Below, piece after piece: positions 1 through 8,963 of a stretch of 64,000 nt of DNA. The notes under the pieces are model-generated. The model made no database searches. It was not told the DNA's origin and saw only the letters and a list, made by a program, of their open reading frames with translations. Position numbers and translations under genes: made by a program. Every line of letters begins with the position of its first letter. The first letter of the stretch is position 1. The stretch comes from Betaproteobacteria bacterium (GTDB lineage: Bacteria > Pseudomonadota > Gammaproteobacteria > Burkholderiales > Sulfuricellaceae), in assembly GCA_021373185.1 (NCBI GenBank), contig JAJFTF010000055.1, positions 1-64,000 of the forward strand. Direction: 5' to 3'.

Positions 1-1
1 T

Positions 2-157
2 ATCGTCACCCACAACATGCAGCAGGCGGCTCGGGTCTCCGACTACACGGCCTACATGTATCTGGGCGAGCTGATCGAGTTCGGCAACACCGATACGATT
101 TTTACCACGCCGAAAAAGAAGGCGACGGAAGACTATATCACTGGGAAGTTCGGTTAA
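2..157 (+). CDS. pstB: Phosphate ABC transporter ATP-binding protein PstB, C-terminal end (partial)
   Basis: Only the last 51 codons are present; the gene enters from the left edge. The reading frame opens with the H-loop segment [15 protein letters not shown] and ends in YITGKFG, the typical PstB C-terminus. PstB is the ATPase of the high-affinity PstSCAB phosphate importer. phoB begins after a gap of about 94 bp on the same strand. The usual phoU gene is not between them, so phoU must be elsewhere or absent. The family call is confident because both the H-loop and the C-terminal signature are visible. Confidence 0.9.
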   Translation: MVTHNMQQAARVSDYTAYMYLGELIEFGNTDTIFTTPKKKATEDYITGKFG

Positions 158-251
158 ACCCGGATTTTGATGAGGTGCTGTTTTGATGGAAAATCCTGGA
201 GCGTCATACCGATCTGAGTCAGATGCGAATTCAGTTCGCAGGAATCTGGAT

Positions 252-950
252 ATGGCGCCAACCATTTTAATGGTGGAAGACGAATCGGCCATTCGTGAGC
301 TGATCGCGCTCAATCTGCAACAGGCGGGACACCATATGCTGGCAGCCGGTAGCGCTGAGGATGCGCTGGCATTGATGCGGGAATCGCTGCCTGACCTGAT
401 TTTACTCGACTGGATGCTGCCGGGCATGAGCGGAGTGGAATTTGCCCGGCGCATTAAGGCCAATGCGCACACACGCTCGATCCCGATCATCATGCTAACG
501 GCACGAAGCGACGAACAGGACAAGATCATCGGGCTTGAAATCGGTTCCGACGATTACATCACCAAGCCGTTCAGCCCGCGCGAACTCAACGCCCGCATCA
601 AGGCGGTGCTGCGTCGCCGGGCGCCGCAATTGGCCGGGGAAAGTATGGAGGTTAATGGCTTGTGCCTGAATCCTACAACGCACCGCGTGACCGGCAACAA
701 CCAGCCAGTCGAACTGGGACCGACTGAATTTCGCCTGCTGCAATTTTTCATGGCGCATCGCGAGCGGGTGCATTCCCGCACTCAATTGCTCGATCAAGTA
801 TGGGGCAGCCAGGTTTTCGTCGAAGAACGTACCGTCGATGTGCATATCCGCCGTCTGCGGCGTGCATTGGAACAAACCGGACACGACACCCTTATCCAGA
901 CCGTACGCGGCATCGGCTATCGCCTGTCAGTTCCTGTCGCTATTATTTAG
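252..950 (+). CDS. phoB: Phosphate regulon response regulator PhoB
   Basis: OmpR/PhoB-class response regulator of 232 aa from the chosen ATG. The receiver domain (about residues 1-120) has the acidic pair in ILMVEDE, phospho-acceptor Asp in LILLDWMLPG, and the Lys in YITKPFSPREL. A winged-helix DNA-binding domain follows (about 130-230), with VDVHIRRLRRALE and TVRGIGYRLS. The ATG at 252 is preceded by AGGAA at a good distance and gives the normal PhoB length; a TTG at 183 would add 23 unconserved residues. Its position after pstB supports PhoB over other OmpR-type regulators. No phoR follows; the next gene is convergent. Confidence 0.9.
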   Translation: MAPTILMVEDESAIRELIALNLQQAGHHMLAAGSAEDALALMRESLPDLILLDWMLPGMSGVEFARRIKANAHTRSIPIIMLTARSDEQDKIIGLEIGSDDYITKPFSPRELNARIKAVLRRRAPQLAGESMEVNGLCLNPTTHRVTGNNQPVELGPTEFRLLQFFMAHRERVHSRTQLLDQVWGSQVFVEERTVDVHIRRLRRALEQTGHDTLIQTVRGIGYRLSVPVAII

Positions 951-962
951 CATTACAAATAG

Positions 963-2036
963 TTAGCTCAGAAGCTGGCACACCAGCATGCCGATTGCCT
1001 TTTCCTCGTCTGCGGCCAAATTCAGGATCGGTTTCGATCCCCTGGCACCGAGCATCGTCTCGTTGTCCTGATTGGCATGAGTGTCCAGCCGGAAACCGAG
1101 AAATTCCAGCGGGCCGCAAATCTTGGCTCGAATCGAGGGAGAATGCTCACCGATACCCCCGGTAAAAACCAGGGCATCGATGCCGCCAGCCTTGGCGGCG
1201 AAAGCGCCGATGGTAGCGCGCACCTGCCGGCAAAAATAAGCCACGGCAAAACAGGCTGCGGCGCTCTTGCTCTCGATCAGGGCTAACATTTCGCTATCTT
1301 CGCCCGACGAAAGCGCAATCAGCCCCATCTGGTGATAAACCATGTCGGCCAGTTCATCGGTGGTGTAGCGCTTTGCCAGTTCCAGCATCACGCCTGGATC
1401 GAGATCGCCACTGCGTGTGCCCATGGGGATGCCGCCTGCCGGTGTGTAACCCATGCTGGTGTCGATGGACTGAAGCTTTTCCAGTAGGCACAGGCTGGCG
1501 CCAGAACCCAGATGGGCGACCACGATACGACCGCTGGCGGCTTCACCCAAAATTTCAGGCAAACTCCGCGCCACGTGAGCATAGTTGATGCCATGAAACC
1601 CATAACGATGCATGTTCAGATTCTGCGGGATAGGCAGGCGCTTCGCCAGCTCCGGCATGGTGACATGGAATGCCGTGTCGAAACAGGCTACCTGCGGAAC
1701 ATTAAAGCGCTCCCGACACAAAAACACGCCGAGGATATTGCCCGACATGTGCAATGGAGCCAGATGGGCGATACTCTCCAGGCGTGCGAATTCGGCAGCG
1801 TCAATCAGGCGCGCCTGGTCGGTGACGTCCCCACCATGGACGAAACGATGCCCCACCGCATCCGGCGCATCGTCCCCAATATCCTTCATCAACTGATCGA
1901 ATGCCTGAGCGTGATCACGCAAAAAGCCGTGGCCGATATGCTCATAACGGAAGTTGCACCGGGTGCCGTCGGTGCGGAACAGGCTCGCCTTCAGGGAGGA
2001 TGAACCGCTATTGATGGTCAGGACGGTTCGGTTCAT
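963..2036 (-). CDS. ackA: Acetate kinase
   Basis: Acetate kinase converts acetyl phosphate and ADP to acetate and ATP in the cytosol. The protein (357 aa) opens with LTINSGSSSLK, the phosphate-binding loop of the acetokinase family, and contains HRFVHGG, CFDTAFH, RYGFHG, HLGSGAS and FTGGIGEHS. It is about 40 residues shorter than typical AckA but has all the signatures. The ATG at 2036 places the conserved N-terminus at residue 1; a longer frame up to 2168 has no family similarity. It lies downstream of glycogen phosphorylase and phosphoketolase on the same strand. That suggests its substrate is the acetyl phosphate made by phosphoketolase; no pta is visible. Confidence 0.93.
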   Translation of the reverse strand: MNRTVLTINSGSSSLKASLFRTDGTRCNFRYEHIGHGFLRDHAQAFDQLMKDIGDDAPDAVGHRFVHGGDVTDQARLIDAAEFARLESIAHLAPLHMSGNILGVFLCRERFNVPQVACFDTAFHVTMPELAKRLPIPQNLNMHRYGFHGINYAHVARSLPEILGEAASGRIVVAHLGSGASLCLLEKLQSIDTSMGYTPAGGIPMGTRSGDLDPGVMLELAKRYTTDELADMVYHQMGLIALSSGEDSEMLALIESKSAAACFAVAYFCRQVRATIGAFAAKAGGIDALVFTGGIGEHSPSIRAKICGPLEFLGFRLDTHANQDNETMLGARGSKPILNLAADEEKAIGMLVCQLLS

Positions 2037-2223
2037 GCCGGCATTGATTCCAGCAGCAGGATGCAAGCGGGCGTGAACCCATTTCCGTATAGTAAAAAAA
2101 CTCACCGTAATTCCTTGTAAAAAAGCGCTTATTTTTTCTATTTCAAACGATAGAAAGACGCCCCACACACCAGGATCATTGATGCACTGGCCATAACCAT
2201 CGATTGCTTGAGTTGGAAATCAA

Positions 2224-4728
2224 TTACCGACCGTCGCCTACGGAGACCGGGACAACTTTCCATATCTGTTCGCAGTATTCGCGGACGGCGCGATCGGACG
2301 AAAAATGCCCGACGCGAGCCACATTCAGAATCGACATACGATTCCACTGTTCCATATCGCGGAAGTGTTTGCCAACGTCTTCCTGGCAGTCCACATAAGA
2401 ACGAAAATCCGCACAGCACAGGAAGGGATCGTGGTGGAGAAGATTGTCCGTCAGCGGGGTAAATAGCTGGCGGTCGCCATGGGCAAACAGGCCGGAATTG
2501 ATGAGGTCGATTGCCGCCCGCAACTCCGGATCTTCCTCCACGACTTGGTGTGGTCGATAGCCGTTCATCCACAACGCTTCAACCTGTTCGATATTGCGAC
2601 CGAAGAGGAAGAAGTTTTCGTGGCCGACGGCATTGCGAATTTCGACATTGGCCCCGTCCAGCGTGCCTATCGTCAGAGCACCGTTCATGGAAAACTTCAT
2701 GTTGCCGGTACCCGATGCTTCCTTGCCGGCAGTGGAAATCTGCTCCGACAAATCGGCGGCTGGATAGATCCACTGGCTGGTCTTGACGCTCAGGTCGGGA
2801 ATGAACACCACTTTCATGAACCGGTTGACCTGGGGATCGCGGTTGACGGTTTCCGCTACGGAATTGATCAGCTTGATGATCAGTTTGGCCATGCGGTAGC
2901 TGGGCGCCGCCTTGCCGCCGAAAATAAAGGTGCGCGGCGTGATTTCCAGATTGGGGTTGTGCTTGAGCCGGTTGTACAGGCTGACGACATGCAGCACATT
3001 GAGATGCTGGCGCTTGTATTCGTGGATGCGTTTGACCTGGACGTCGTAAAGCGAGTCTGGATCGACGCTGACACCGATCACGCGCTGGATATAGTTGGAA
3101 AGATCCACTTTCGCTCCGCGCTTGACCTGGCGCCAGTCAACACGGAATTGGGCGTCATCGGCATAAGGTTCCAACTCTCGCAGGCGCTCCAGATTGCGCA
3201 GCCAGTCGCCACCGATGGTGTCCCCGATCAAGGTGCTGAGCCGCCGGTTGGCGAGCGCAATGAAGCGGCGCGGCGTAATACCGTTGGTCTTGTTGTTGAA
3301 TTTTTCCGGCCACATTTCATGGAAATCGCGCAGCACCGTTTCTTTCAGCAGTTCGCTGTGCATCTCGGCAACACCGTTGATGGCGAAGCTGCCCACGCAG
3401 GCGAGATTCGCCATGCGCACCCGGCGACCGTTGGATTCGTCAATCAGCGACATGCGCGCGAGGCGCTGTTCATCGCCGAGAAAACGGATGCGCACATCGT
3501 CAAGGAAGATTCGGTTGATTTCCTGGATGAGCTCGAGATGGCGCGGCAGGATGCGTTGAAACAGCTCCAGCGGCCAGGTTTCCAGCGCTTCCGGCAGCAG
3601 GGTGTGATTGGTATAGGCAAAGGTGCGGCGGGTAATGCTCCATGCCTGATCCCACTCCAAAAGGTGTTCGTCGATCAGCAGGCGCATCAGTTCGGCGACA
3701 GCGATGGCCGGGTGTGTATCATTGAGCTGGGCGACGAATTTTTCCGGGAAGCGGTCGATCCCGCCCACGTCGCGCAGAGCGATGCGGATCATGTCCTGCA
3801 GCGAGCAGGAAACGAAAAAATACTGTTGCTTCAGGCGCAACTCCTTGCCTGCTTCCGGCTCGTCGTTGGGATACAGCACCTTGGACAGGTTTTCGGCCAC
3901 CACCATGTCGTTAACCGCGCCGTAATAGTCGCCGAGATTGAAGGCATGCAGGTCGAAAGACTCGCGCGCTTCCGCTTTCCATAGACGCAACAAGTTCACG
4001 TTGTTGACGCCGTGGCCGAGAATCGGCGTGTCGTAAGCTTGACCATAAACGGTATAGCCCGGAATCCACCGAACCCGTTGTTGTCCCTCCGTATCGTCAT
4101 AGCGCTCGGTATGCCCGCCGAGGTTGACTGGATAACGCAGGGTTGGTCGCGCCAGCTCCCATGGATTGCCGTTGCGCAACCATGCATCGGTGACCTCCAC
4201 TTGCCAGCCATCCCTGATTTCCTGGTCGAAAATGCCGAATTCGTAGCGGATGCCATAGCCAATAGCAGGAATTTCCAGCGTCGCCAGCGAATCCATGTAA
4301 CAGGCCGCCAGTCGTCCGAGGCCGCCGTTGCCGAGACCGGGCTCGTGTTCCTGCTCCAGGATCGTACTCAGATCAAGGCCTAGTTCGTGCATGGCCTGTT
4401 CGACGTTGTTCCACAAATCCAGGTTGAGAATGTTGTTACCCAGATGGGGACCCAACAGAAATTCAGCCGAGAAATAGCATACCGTTTTCGCCCCGCTGCG
4501 CTTGTAGTCCTGCCCCGAGGCGATAAAGCGCTCCAACAGGCGGTCGCGAATGGTATAAGCCAGCACCAGGCAATGATCCTGAGGCGATGCTTTGGCCAAG
4601 GGCAAGCCGGTGACATAGAACAGGTTGTCGATAAAAGCGCGTTTCAGCGCCTCTACCGAACGACCGGTACGAGTGTGTTCATGCACCGTCGCACCATCCA
4701 GAGCGTCTATATTGATAAAATTATTCAT
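2224..4728 (-). CDS. glgP: Glycogen/maltodextrin phosphorylase
   Basis: GT35-family phosphorylase (834 aa) that releases glucose-1-phosphate from alpha-1,4-glucans using PLP. Recognisable blocks include LGNGGLGRLAACYMDSLATL, QLNDTHPAIAVAELMR, KTNGITPRRF, VKRIHEYKRQ and the PLP-lysine region EASGTGNMKFSMNGALTIGTLDGAN. The ATG at 4728 was chosen because the frame further upstream runs into a palindromic intergenic repeat and has no family similarity. It is the middle gene of a phosphoketolase-glgP-ackA series on the minus strand, which would feed stored glycogen into the phosphoketolase route. Confidence 0.95.
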   Translation of the reverse strand: MNNFINIDALDGATVHEHTRTGRSVEALKRAFIDNLFYVTGLPLAKASPQDHCLVLAYTIRDRLLERFIASGQDYKRSGAKTVCYFSAEFLLGPHLGNNILNLDLWNNVEQAMHELGLDLSTILEQEHEPGLGNGGLGRLAACYMDSLATLEIPAIGYGIRYEFGIFDQEIRDGWQVEVTDAWLRNGNPWELARPTLRYPVNLGGHTERYDDTEGQQRVRWIPGYTVYGQAYDTPILGHGVNNVNLLRLWKAEARESFDLHAFNLGDYYGAVNDMVVAENLSKVLYPNDEPEAGKELRLKQQYFFVSCSLQDMIRIALRDVGGIDRFPEKFVAQLNDTHPAIAVAELMRLLIDEHLLEWDQAWSITRRTFAYTNHTLLPEALETWPLELFQRILPRHLELIQEINRIFLDDVRIRFLGDEQRLARMSLIDESNGRRVRMANLACVGSFAINGVAEMHSELLKETVLRDFHEMWPEKFNNKTNGITPRRFIALANRRLSTLIGDTIGGDWLRNLERLRELEPYADDAQFRVDWRQVKRGAKVDLSNYIQRVIGVSVDPDSLYDVQVKRIHEYKRQHLNVLHVVSLYNRLKHNPNLEITPRTFIFGGKAAPSYRMAKLIIKLINSVAETVNRDPQVNRFMKVVFIPDLSVKTSQWIYPAADLSEQISTAGKEASGTGNMKFSMNGALTIGTLDGANVEIRNAVGHENFFLFGRNIEQVEALWMNGYRPHQVVEEDPELRAAIDLINSGLFAHGDRQLFTPLTDNLLHHDPFLCCADFRSYVDCQEDVGKHFRDMEQWNRMSILNVARVGHFSSDRAVREYCEQIWKVVPVSVGDGR

Positions 4729-4760
4729 TCTGAAATCCCACGAAATTTGGTAAATGATGC

Positions 4761-4841
4761 AGGTTGGTGCTAAACGCAGTGAAGCCCAACAACATCCGAG
4801 TGCCAATGTTGGGCTTCGGCCTACGACCTCGGTGCCAACCT
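4761..4841. repeat. REP-like nested palindrome between glgP and xfp
   Basis: An inner perfect 11-bp stem pairs GAAGCCCAACA (4781-4791) with TGTTGGGCTTC (4807-4817). An outer 7-bp stem pairs AGGTTGG (4761-4767) with CCAACCT (4835-4841). The wording is close to the dispersed GTAGGTTGG...GTTGGGCTTCG palindromes common between genes of many proteobacteria. It sits in the gap between two co-directional genes, where it may stabilise or end the upstream transcript. Only one copy was seen in this window. Confidence 0.65.
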
Positions 4842-4854
4842 ACATGTCTATATA

Positions 4855-7239
4855 TCAATACGGCCATGTCCAGCCGTCGGCTTCGGGCAAATCCACGCCA
4901 TGTTCATAGGCGTAGTTGCGGCATTCGAGTTGCATGTCGCGCAGCCTCTCCTTGACGTGGGCGCCGGTCACGCACAGAGCGGGAATCCGGTCTATCGCGT
5001 CGATCGCCAGGCTGAAGCGGTCGATCTCGTTCTGGATCGCCAGTTCCAGCGGCGTATTGATGCTGCCCTTTTCCTTGTAGCCGCGCACGTGCATGTTCTT
5101 GTGATTGGTGCGGCGATAGGCGAGACGATGGATTAGCCAGGGATAACCGTGAAAGTTGAAAATCACCGGCTTGTCTTCCGTGAACAGACTGTCGAAGTCC
5201 TTGTTCGACAGGCCGTGCGGGTGTTCGCTGGAAGGCGTCAGCTTGTAGAGGTCGACCACGTTGACGAAGCGAATCTTGATCTGCGGGAAATTTTCGCGCA
5301 GCAATACCACCGCCGCCAGCGCTTCCTTGGTCGGGATGTCGCCGGCGCTGGCCATCACCAGATCCGGTTCGCAACCTTCGTCGTTGCTGGCCCAGTCCCA
5401 AATACCGATACCTTTGGCGCAGTGTTTGATCGCCGCATCCATGTCGAGAAACTGCAAATGCTTTTGTTTGTCGCACACGATCACGTTGATGTAGTCGGTG
5501 CTGTCAAGGCAGTGCTGCGCTACCGATAACAGGGTGTTGACGTCGGGTGGCAAATAGATGCGGGTGACATCCGGACTCTTGTTCACCACCAGATCGAGAA
5601 AGCCCGGATCCTGGTGGGTGAAGCCGTTGTGATCCTGGCGCCATACGGTCGAAGTGATCAGCAGATTCAGCGACGACACCGGCGCACGCCATGGCACTAC
5701 CTTGGACATGGCGAGCCACTTGGCATGCTGGTTGAACATCGAATCGATGACGTGGACGAAGGCTTCATAAGTGGAGAAAAAACCATGACGCCCGGTCAGC
5801 AGGTAGCCTTCGAGCCAGCCTTCCAGAGTATGTTCGGAGAGAATCTCCATGACCCGCCCGTCCGGCGACAGTTCGCCGCCGTCAGCATCTTCCGGCAAAA
5901 AATCGGCGAGCCAGGTTTTCTTGCTGACCTCGTAAACGTTGTCGAGTTTGTTGGAACTGTTCTCGTCCGGGCCGAAGACGCGGAAATTGGTCATGTTGTT
6001 GCGCATGATGTCGCGTAGCAGCTTGCCCAGCGGGCGAGTATTTTCAGCCACCGTGGTACCCGGTTTGACAACCTCGATGCCATATTCCCGGTAATCCGGC
6101 ATGTGCAGCGCCTTGCGTAGCTGGCCGCCGTTGGCGTGAGGGTTGGCGCTCATGCGGCGCGCTCCCTTGGGCGCCAACGCCTTGAGTTCTGGGAGCAGGC
6201 TGCCTGCTTCGTCGAACAGTTCTTCCGGTTTGTAACTGCGCAACCAACTTTCCAGTTGAGCCAAGTGCGCTGGGTCTTTGTGTACGTTGCCGATCGGCAC
6301 CTGGTGCGCACGCCAGAATCCTTCCACCTTCTTGCCATCGACTTCCCCGGGGCCGGTCCAACCCTTGGGACTGCGCAGCACGATCATCGGCCAGCGCGGA
6401 CGAACCGGCTTGCCGCTGGCGCGCGCTTCTGCCTGAATGCGGCGGATTTCCAGCACGCACTGTTCCATGGTGGCGGCCATGGCCTGGTGCATGGTTTCGG
6501 GGTCGCTGCCTTCGACGAAATACGGCGTCCAGCCATAACCCTTGAACAGGTTTTCCAGTTCCTCGTGGGAGATGCGCGACAGGATGGTTGGGTTGTTGAT
6601 CTTGTAACCGTTGAGATGCAGGATCGGCAGCACCGCGCCATCTCGGATCGGATTGAGAAACTTGTTGGAATGCCATGAGGTGGCCAGTGGTGCGGTCTCC
6701 GATTCGCCGTCGCCGACCATTACCGCCACCAGCAAATCGGGGTTATCGTAGGCGGCGCCAAAGGCGTGCGAAACACTGTAGCCGAGTTCGCCACCCTCAT
6801 GGATCGAGCCCGGTGTTTCCGGTGTGCAATGACTGCCGATACCGCCGGGGAAGGAAAATTCCTTGAAGAATTGGCGCATGCCCTCCTCGTCCTCGCCCTT
6901 GTTGGGGTAGATCTCGCTGTAAGTGCCTTCCAGATACACCGGCCCAAGAACGCCGGGCGCGCCGTGACCCGGGCCGGCGAGGAAAATGGCGTCCTGGTCG
7001 TACTTGTTGATCAGACGATTGAGGTGAATGTAGGCGAAAGCCAGGCCGGGGCTCGACCCCCAGTGTCCCAGCAGGCGGCTCTTGACGTGTTCCAGCTTGA
7101 GGGGCTCCTTGAGCAGCGGATTATCGCGCAGGTAAATCATTCCGGCGGCGAGGTAGTTGCAGGCACGCCAGTAGGAGTTCATGGCCTGGAGTTCGTCGGC
7201 GGAAAGAGCGGGATGAGGAGAAACAGTCATGTCGTTCAA
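4855..7239 (-). CDS. xfp: Xylulose-5-phosphate/fructose-6-phosphate phosphoketolase
   Basis: Thiamine-diphosphate enzyme (794 aa, normal family length) that splits xylulose-5-P or fructose-6-P with phosphate to give acetyl phosphate and an aldose phosphate. Family blocks are visible: [36 protein letters not shown], the TPP-binding [29 protein letters not shown], and HQDPGFLD. The ATG at 7239 is preceded by an AGGAG-like site. It heads a minus-strand series with glgP and ackA. The pathway logic is that sugar phosphates yield acetyl phosphate, and acetate kinase then recovers ATP. Confidence 0.96.
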   Translation of the reverse strand: MNDMTVSPHPALSADELQAMNSYWRACNYLAAGMIYLRDNPLLKEPLKLEHVKSRLLGHWGSSPGLAFAYIHLNRLINKYDQDAIFLAGPGHGAPGVLGPVYLEGTYSEIYPNKGEDEEGMRQFFKEFSFPGGIGSHCTPETPGSIHEGGELGYSVSHAFGAAYDNPDLLVAVMVGDGESETAPLATSWHSNKFLNPIRDGAVLPILHLNGYKINNPTILSRISHEELENLFKGYGWTPYFVEGSDPETMHQAMAATMEQCVLEIRRIQAEARASGKPVRPRWPMIVLRSPKGWTGPGEVDGKKVEGFWRAHQVPIGNVHKDPAHLAQLESWLRSYKPEELFDEAGSLLPELKALAPKGARRMSANPHANGGQLRKALHMPDYREYGIEVVKPGTTVAENTRPLGKLLRDIMRNNMTNFRVFGPDENSSNKLDNVYEVSKKTWLADFLPEDADGGELSPDGRVMEILSEHTLEGWLEGYLLTGRHGFFSTYEAFVHVIDSMFNQHAKWLAMSKVVPWRAPVSSLNLLITSTVWRQDHNGFTHQDPGFLDLVVNKSPDVTRIYLPPDVNTLLSVAQHCLDSTDYINVIVCDKQKHLQFLDMDAAIKHCAKGIGIWDWASNDEGCEPDLVMASAGDIPTKEALAAVVLLRENFPQIKIRFVNVVDLYKLTPSSEHPHGLSNKDFDSLFTEDKPVIFNFHGYPWLIHRLAYRRTNHKNMHVRGYKEKGSINTPLELAIQNEIDRFSLAIDAIDRIPALCVTGAHVKERLRDMQLECRNYAYEHGVDLPEADGWTWPY

Positions 7240-7281
7240 GAAAAACTCCTAAAAATAAAAAATACAGCCATCCAATTTTGT

Positions 7282-7539
7282 CTAGTGGGATGCAAATTTC
7301 CAGTGCGAACAGTCGCTGTTGGAAAGCGGCGTGGTCAACGTGCGCTTATCGAATTCAAAATCCCGATTTCTGCGTTGGCAAACCCCCTTGATGCCTTCCA
7401 TGCAAATAAAACCTTTTCGCCCGTTCCGCTCTCGCGGCCCCTTCCATTTCGAGCAATTACCGCAGCAACGTGCAGTGGATGGCAAGAGGATGAAATTGAT
7501 GGGTGGAAGCGTGGGCGCAAAGTTCGCTGCGATATTCAT
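7282..7539 (-). CDS. Small Cys-rich protein, unknown function
   Basis: An 85-aa frame upstream of xfp on the same strand. Its centre reads CCGNCSKWKG, then FICMEGIKGVC, and near the end DCSHWKF, which is the spacing of a small zinc-ribbon-like or metal-binding protein. A strong GAGGTG site lies 5 bases before the ATG at 7539, and this supports it as a real gene. I recognise no named family. It could be transcribed with xfp, since the stop is about 40 bp from the xfp start. Confidence 0.55.
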   Translation of the reverse strand: MNIAANFAPTLPPINFILLPSTARCCGNCSKWKGPRERNGRKGFICMEGIKGVCQRRNRDFEFDKRTLTTPLSNSDCSHWKFASH

Positions 7540-7608
7540 AACGCACCTCAAGTCATTTGATGAAGGTCGGCGCAGCTATGATATGTGCGCTATGTAACAA
7601 ACATGTGA

Positions 7609-7629
7609 CAGTCATAAAATATTTGACTG
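7609..7629. promoter_or_regulatory. Inverted repeat, candidate operator
   Basis: CAGTCA and TGACTG are separated by 9 AT-rich bases. The repeat lies in the roughly 300-bp divergent gap (7540-7835) between the Cys-rich gene/xfp side and the receiver-SpoIIE gene, so it could serve either direction. The remainder of that gap is AT-rich and shows no gene. Confidence 0.35.
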
Positions 7630-7835
7630 CTGCACGGATATTCAAGATATGCCATGCCTCCATAGCAACGAGGCATCAATCGGCTGGTTAATTGAAATTA
7701 TTCCAATTAAATTATGTCATTACGCTATTGTTTGTAATGTCACCCATGAGGTTTGGTCATAATAAATTCATCCCATTTTCCTAATCTTGCCTGTACCGTG
7801 TCGTCAGAAAAGCATAGGGGGAAAGGAAAATAAAA

Positions 7836-8963
7836 ATGAAAATTCTCATCGCTGAACATAGTCCGATTGGCCGCAACCAGTTAACCCAAATGCTAAAACT
7901 GGACGGGCATGAAATACTGCAATCCAGCACTTGGGAAGAGACGCTGGTACAGTTTACCGAGCACCATCCCGATCTGGTTTTGCTGGAGCCCTCGCTACCG
8001 GGAGCTGGCGGCCATCGTTGCATACCAGAAATCAAACGATTAAGCCCCAACCGTTTTGTGCCGGTCATTCTGGTCACCGCCATTTCAGACCATATCAATT
8101 TAGCCAATTTTATCGAGAGCGAGGCGGATGATTTTATCGACCCGCCCTATGACCATTTTGTGCTCAAGGCAAAAATCGCTGGCTTTGAGCGTGTGGACGA
8201 ACTTTATCGTCGGCTGGAAAAATTTCACGCACTGACCGGGCAGGAAATAAAGCTCGCCAAACACATGTTCGATATGATCACCAACCGTAAATCGGAAGAA
8301 ACTTCTCTTATCCATCACTGGTCGCTCGCCGCAGGCCACTTCAGCGGCGATCTGCTGATTTTCGAGCGCACACCGGAAAATACCCTGCACATCATGCTTG
8401 GCGATTTTACCGGTCACGGCTTGGTGGCGGCAGTCGGCGCTCTGCCCACTTCGGACATCTTCTACGCCATGACCAAAAAGGGCTTCGGCATCGGCGACAT
8501 CGCCAGCGAGATCAATCGCAAGTTGCATCGTCTTCTGCCGATGGGACAATTCTGCTCCGCCAGCCTCATCAGCATCGCTCCCGAGATAAACAGTGTGGCA
8601 GTGTGGAATGGCGGACTGCCGCCGATCCTGCTAATCAATGAGCAACGAGAGATCGTCCATCGCATGAATTCGGATAAATTGCCGTTAGGTATTCTGGATG
8701 CGAAAAATTTCGATTCCTCGACCGCCACGGTTTCCACTCAAGGGATATGCCACGCCATCCTCTATAGCGACGGCCTGGTCGAGGCGCAAAACGTGGATGG
8801 CCATGAATTCGGCGATTCCCGCCTGGCTGATGCGCTGGGCATGGATTGTGCGAGTTCCTCCCTGATTCAGCAGATCAAGGCTGCGGTCATCTCCTTTCTC
8901 GGCGGGATGGAACCCCACGACGACATTTCCCTGCTGGCCGTCAACCTGGAGTCACTGGCATGA
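7836..8963 (+). CDS. Response-regulator-like protein with SpoIIE/PP2C phosphatase domain (RsbU-like)
   Basis: A 375-aa protein with an N-terminal receiver-like domain (about 1-120), a short helical linker and a C-terminal SpoIIE-type PP2C phosphatase domain (about 170-372). The metal-binding phosphatase motifs are present: FSGDLL, LGDFTGHG, LYSDGLVEA and EPHDDISLL. The receiver is degenerate: the phospho-acceptor Asp is Glu51 (VLLEPSLPG) and the usual KP motif reads DPPY, so phosphorylation is unlikely. Such phosphatases normally dephosphorylate STAS-domain anti-sigma antagonists, and a STAS gene lies at 13667-14014. Its stop overlaps the start of the next gene by 4 bp (ATGA), so they are probably cotranslated. 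Confidence 0.85.
   Translation: MKILIAEHSPIGRNQLTQMLKLDGHEILQSSTWEETLVQFTEHHPDLVLLEPSLPGAGGHRCIPEIKRLSPNRFVPVILVTAISDHINLANFIESEADDFIDPPYDHFVLKAKIAGFERVDELYRRLEKFHALTGQEIKLAKHMFDMITNRKSEETSLIHHWSLAAGHFSGDLLIFERTPENTLHIMLGDFTGHGLVAAVGALPTSDIFYAMTKKGFGIGDIASEINRKLHRLLPMGQFCSASLISIAPEINSVAVWNGGLPPILLINEQREIVHRMNSDKLPLGILDAKNFDSSTATVSTQGICHAILYSDGLVEAQNVDGHEFGDSRLADALGMDCASSSLIQQIKAAVISFLGGMEPHDDISLLAVNLESLA

Noticed and set aside
2479..3984. Long open frame (501 codons) on the plus strand
   Set aside because: It lies antisense within glycogen phosphorylase, has no family similarity and arises from high-GC codon use.
7604..7630. Pho box
   Set aside because: The GTCAT-like text is an inverted repeat (CAGTCA-N9-TGACTG), not the 11-bp direct repeat of a Pho box.
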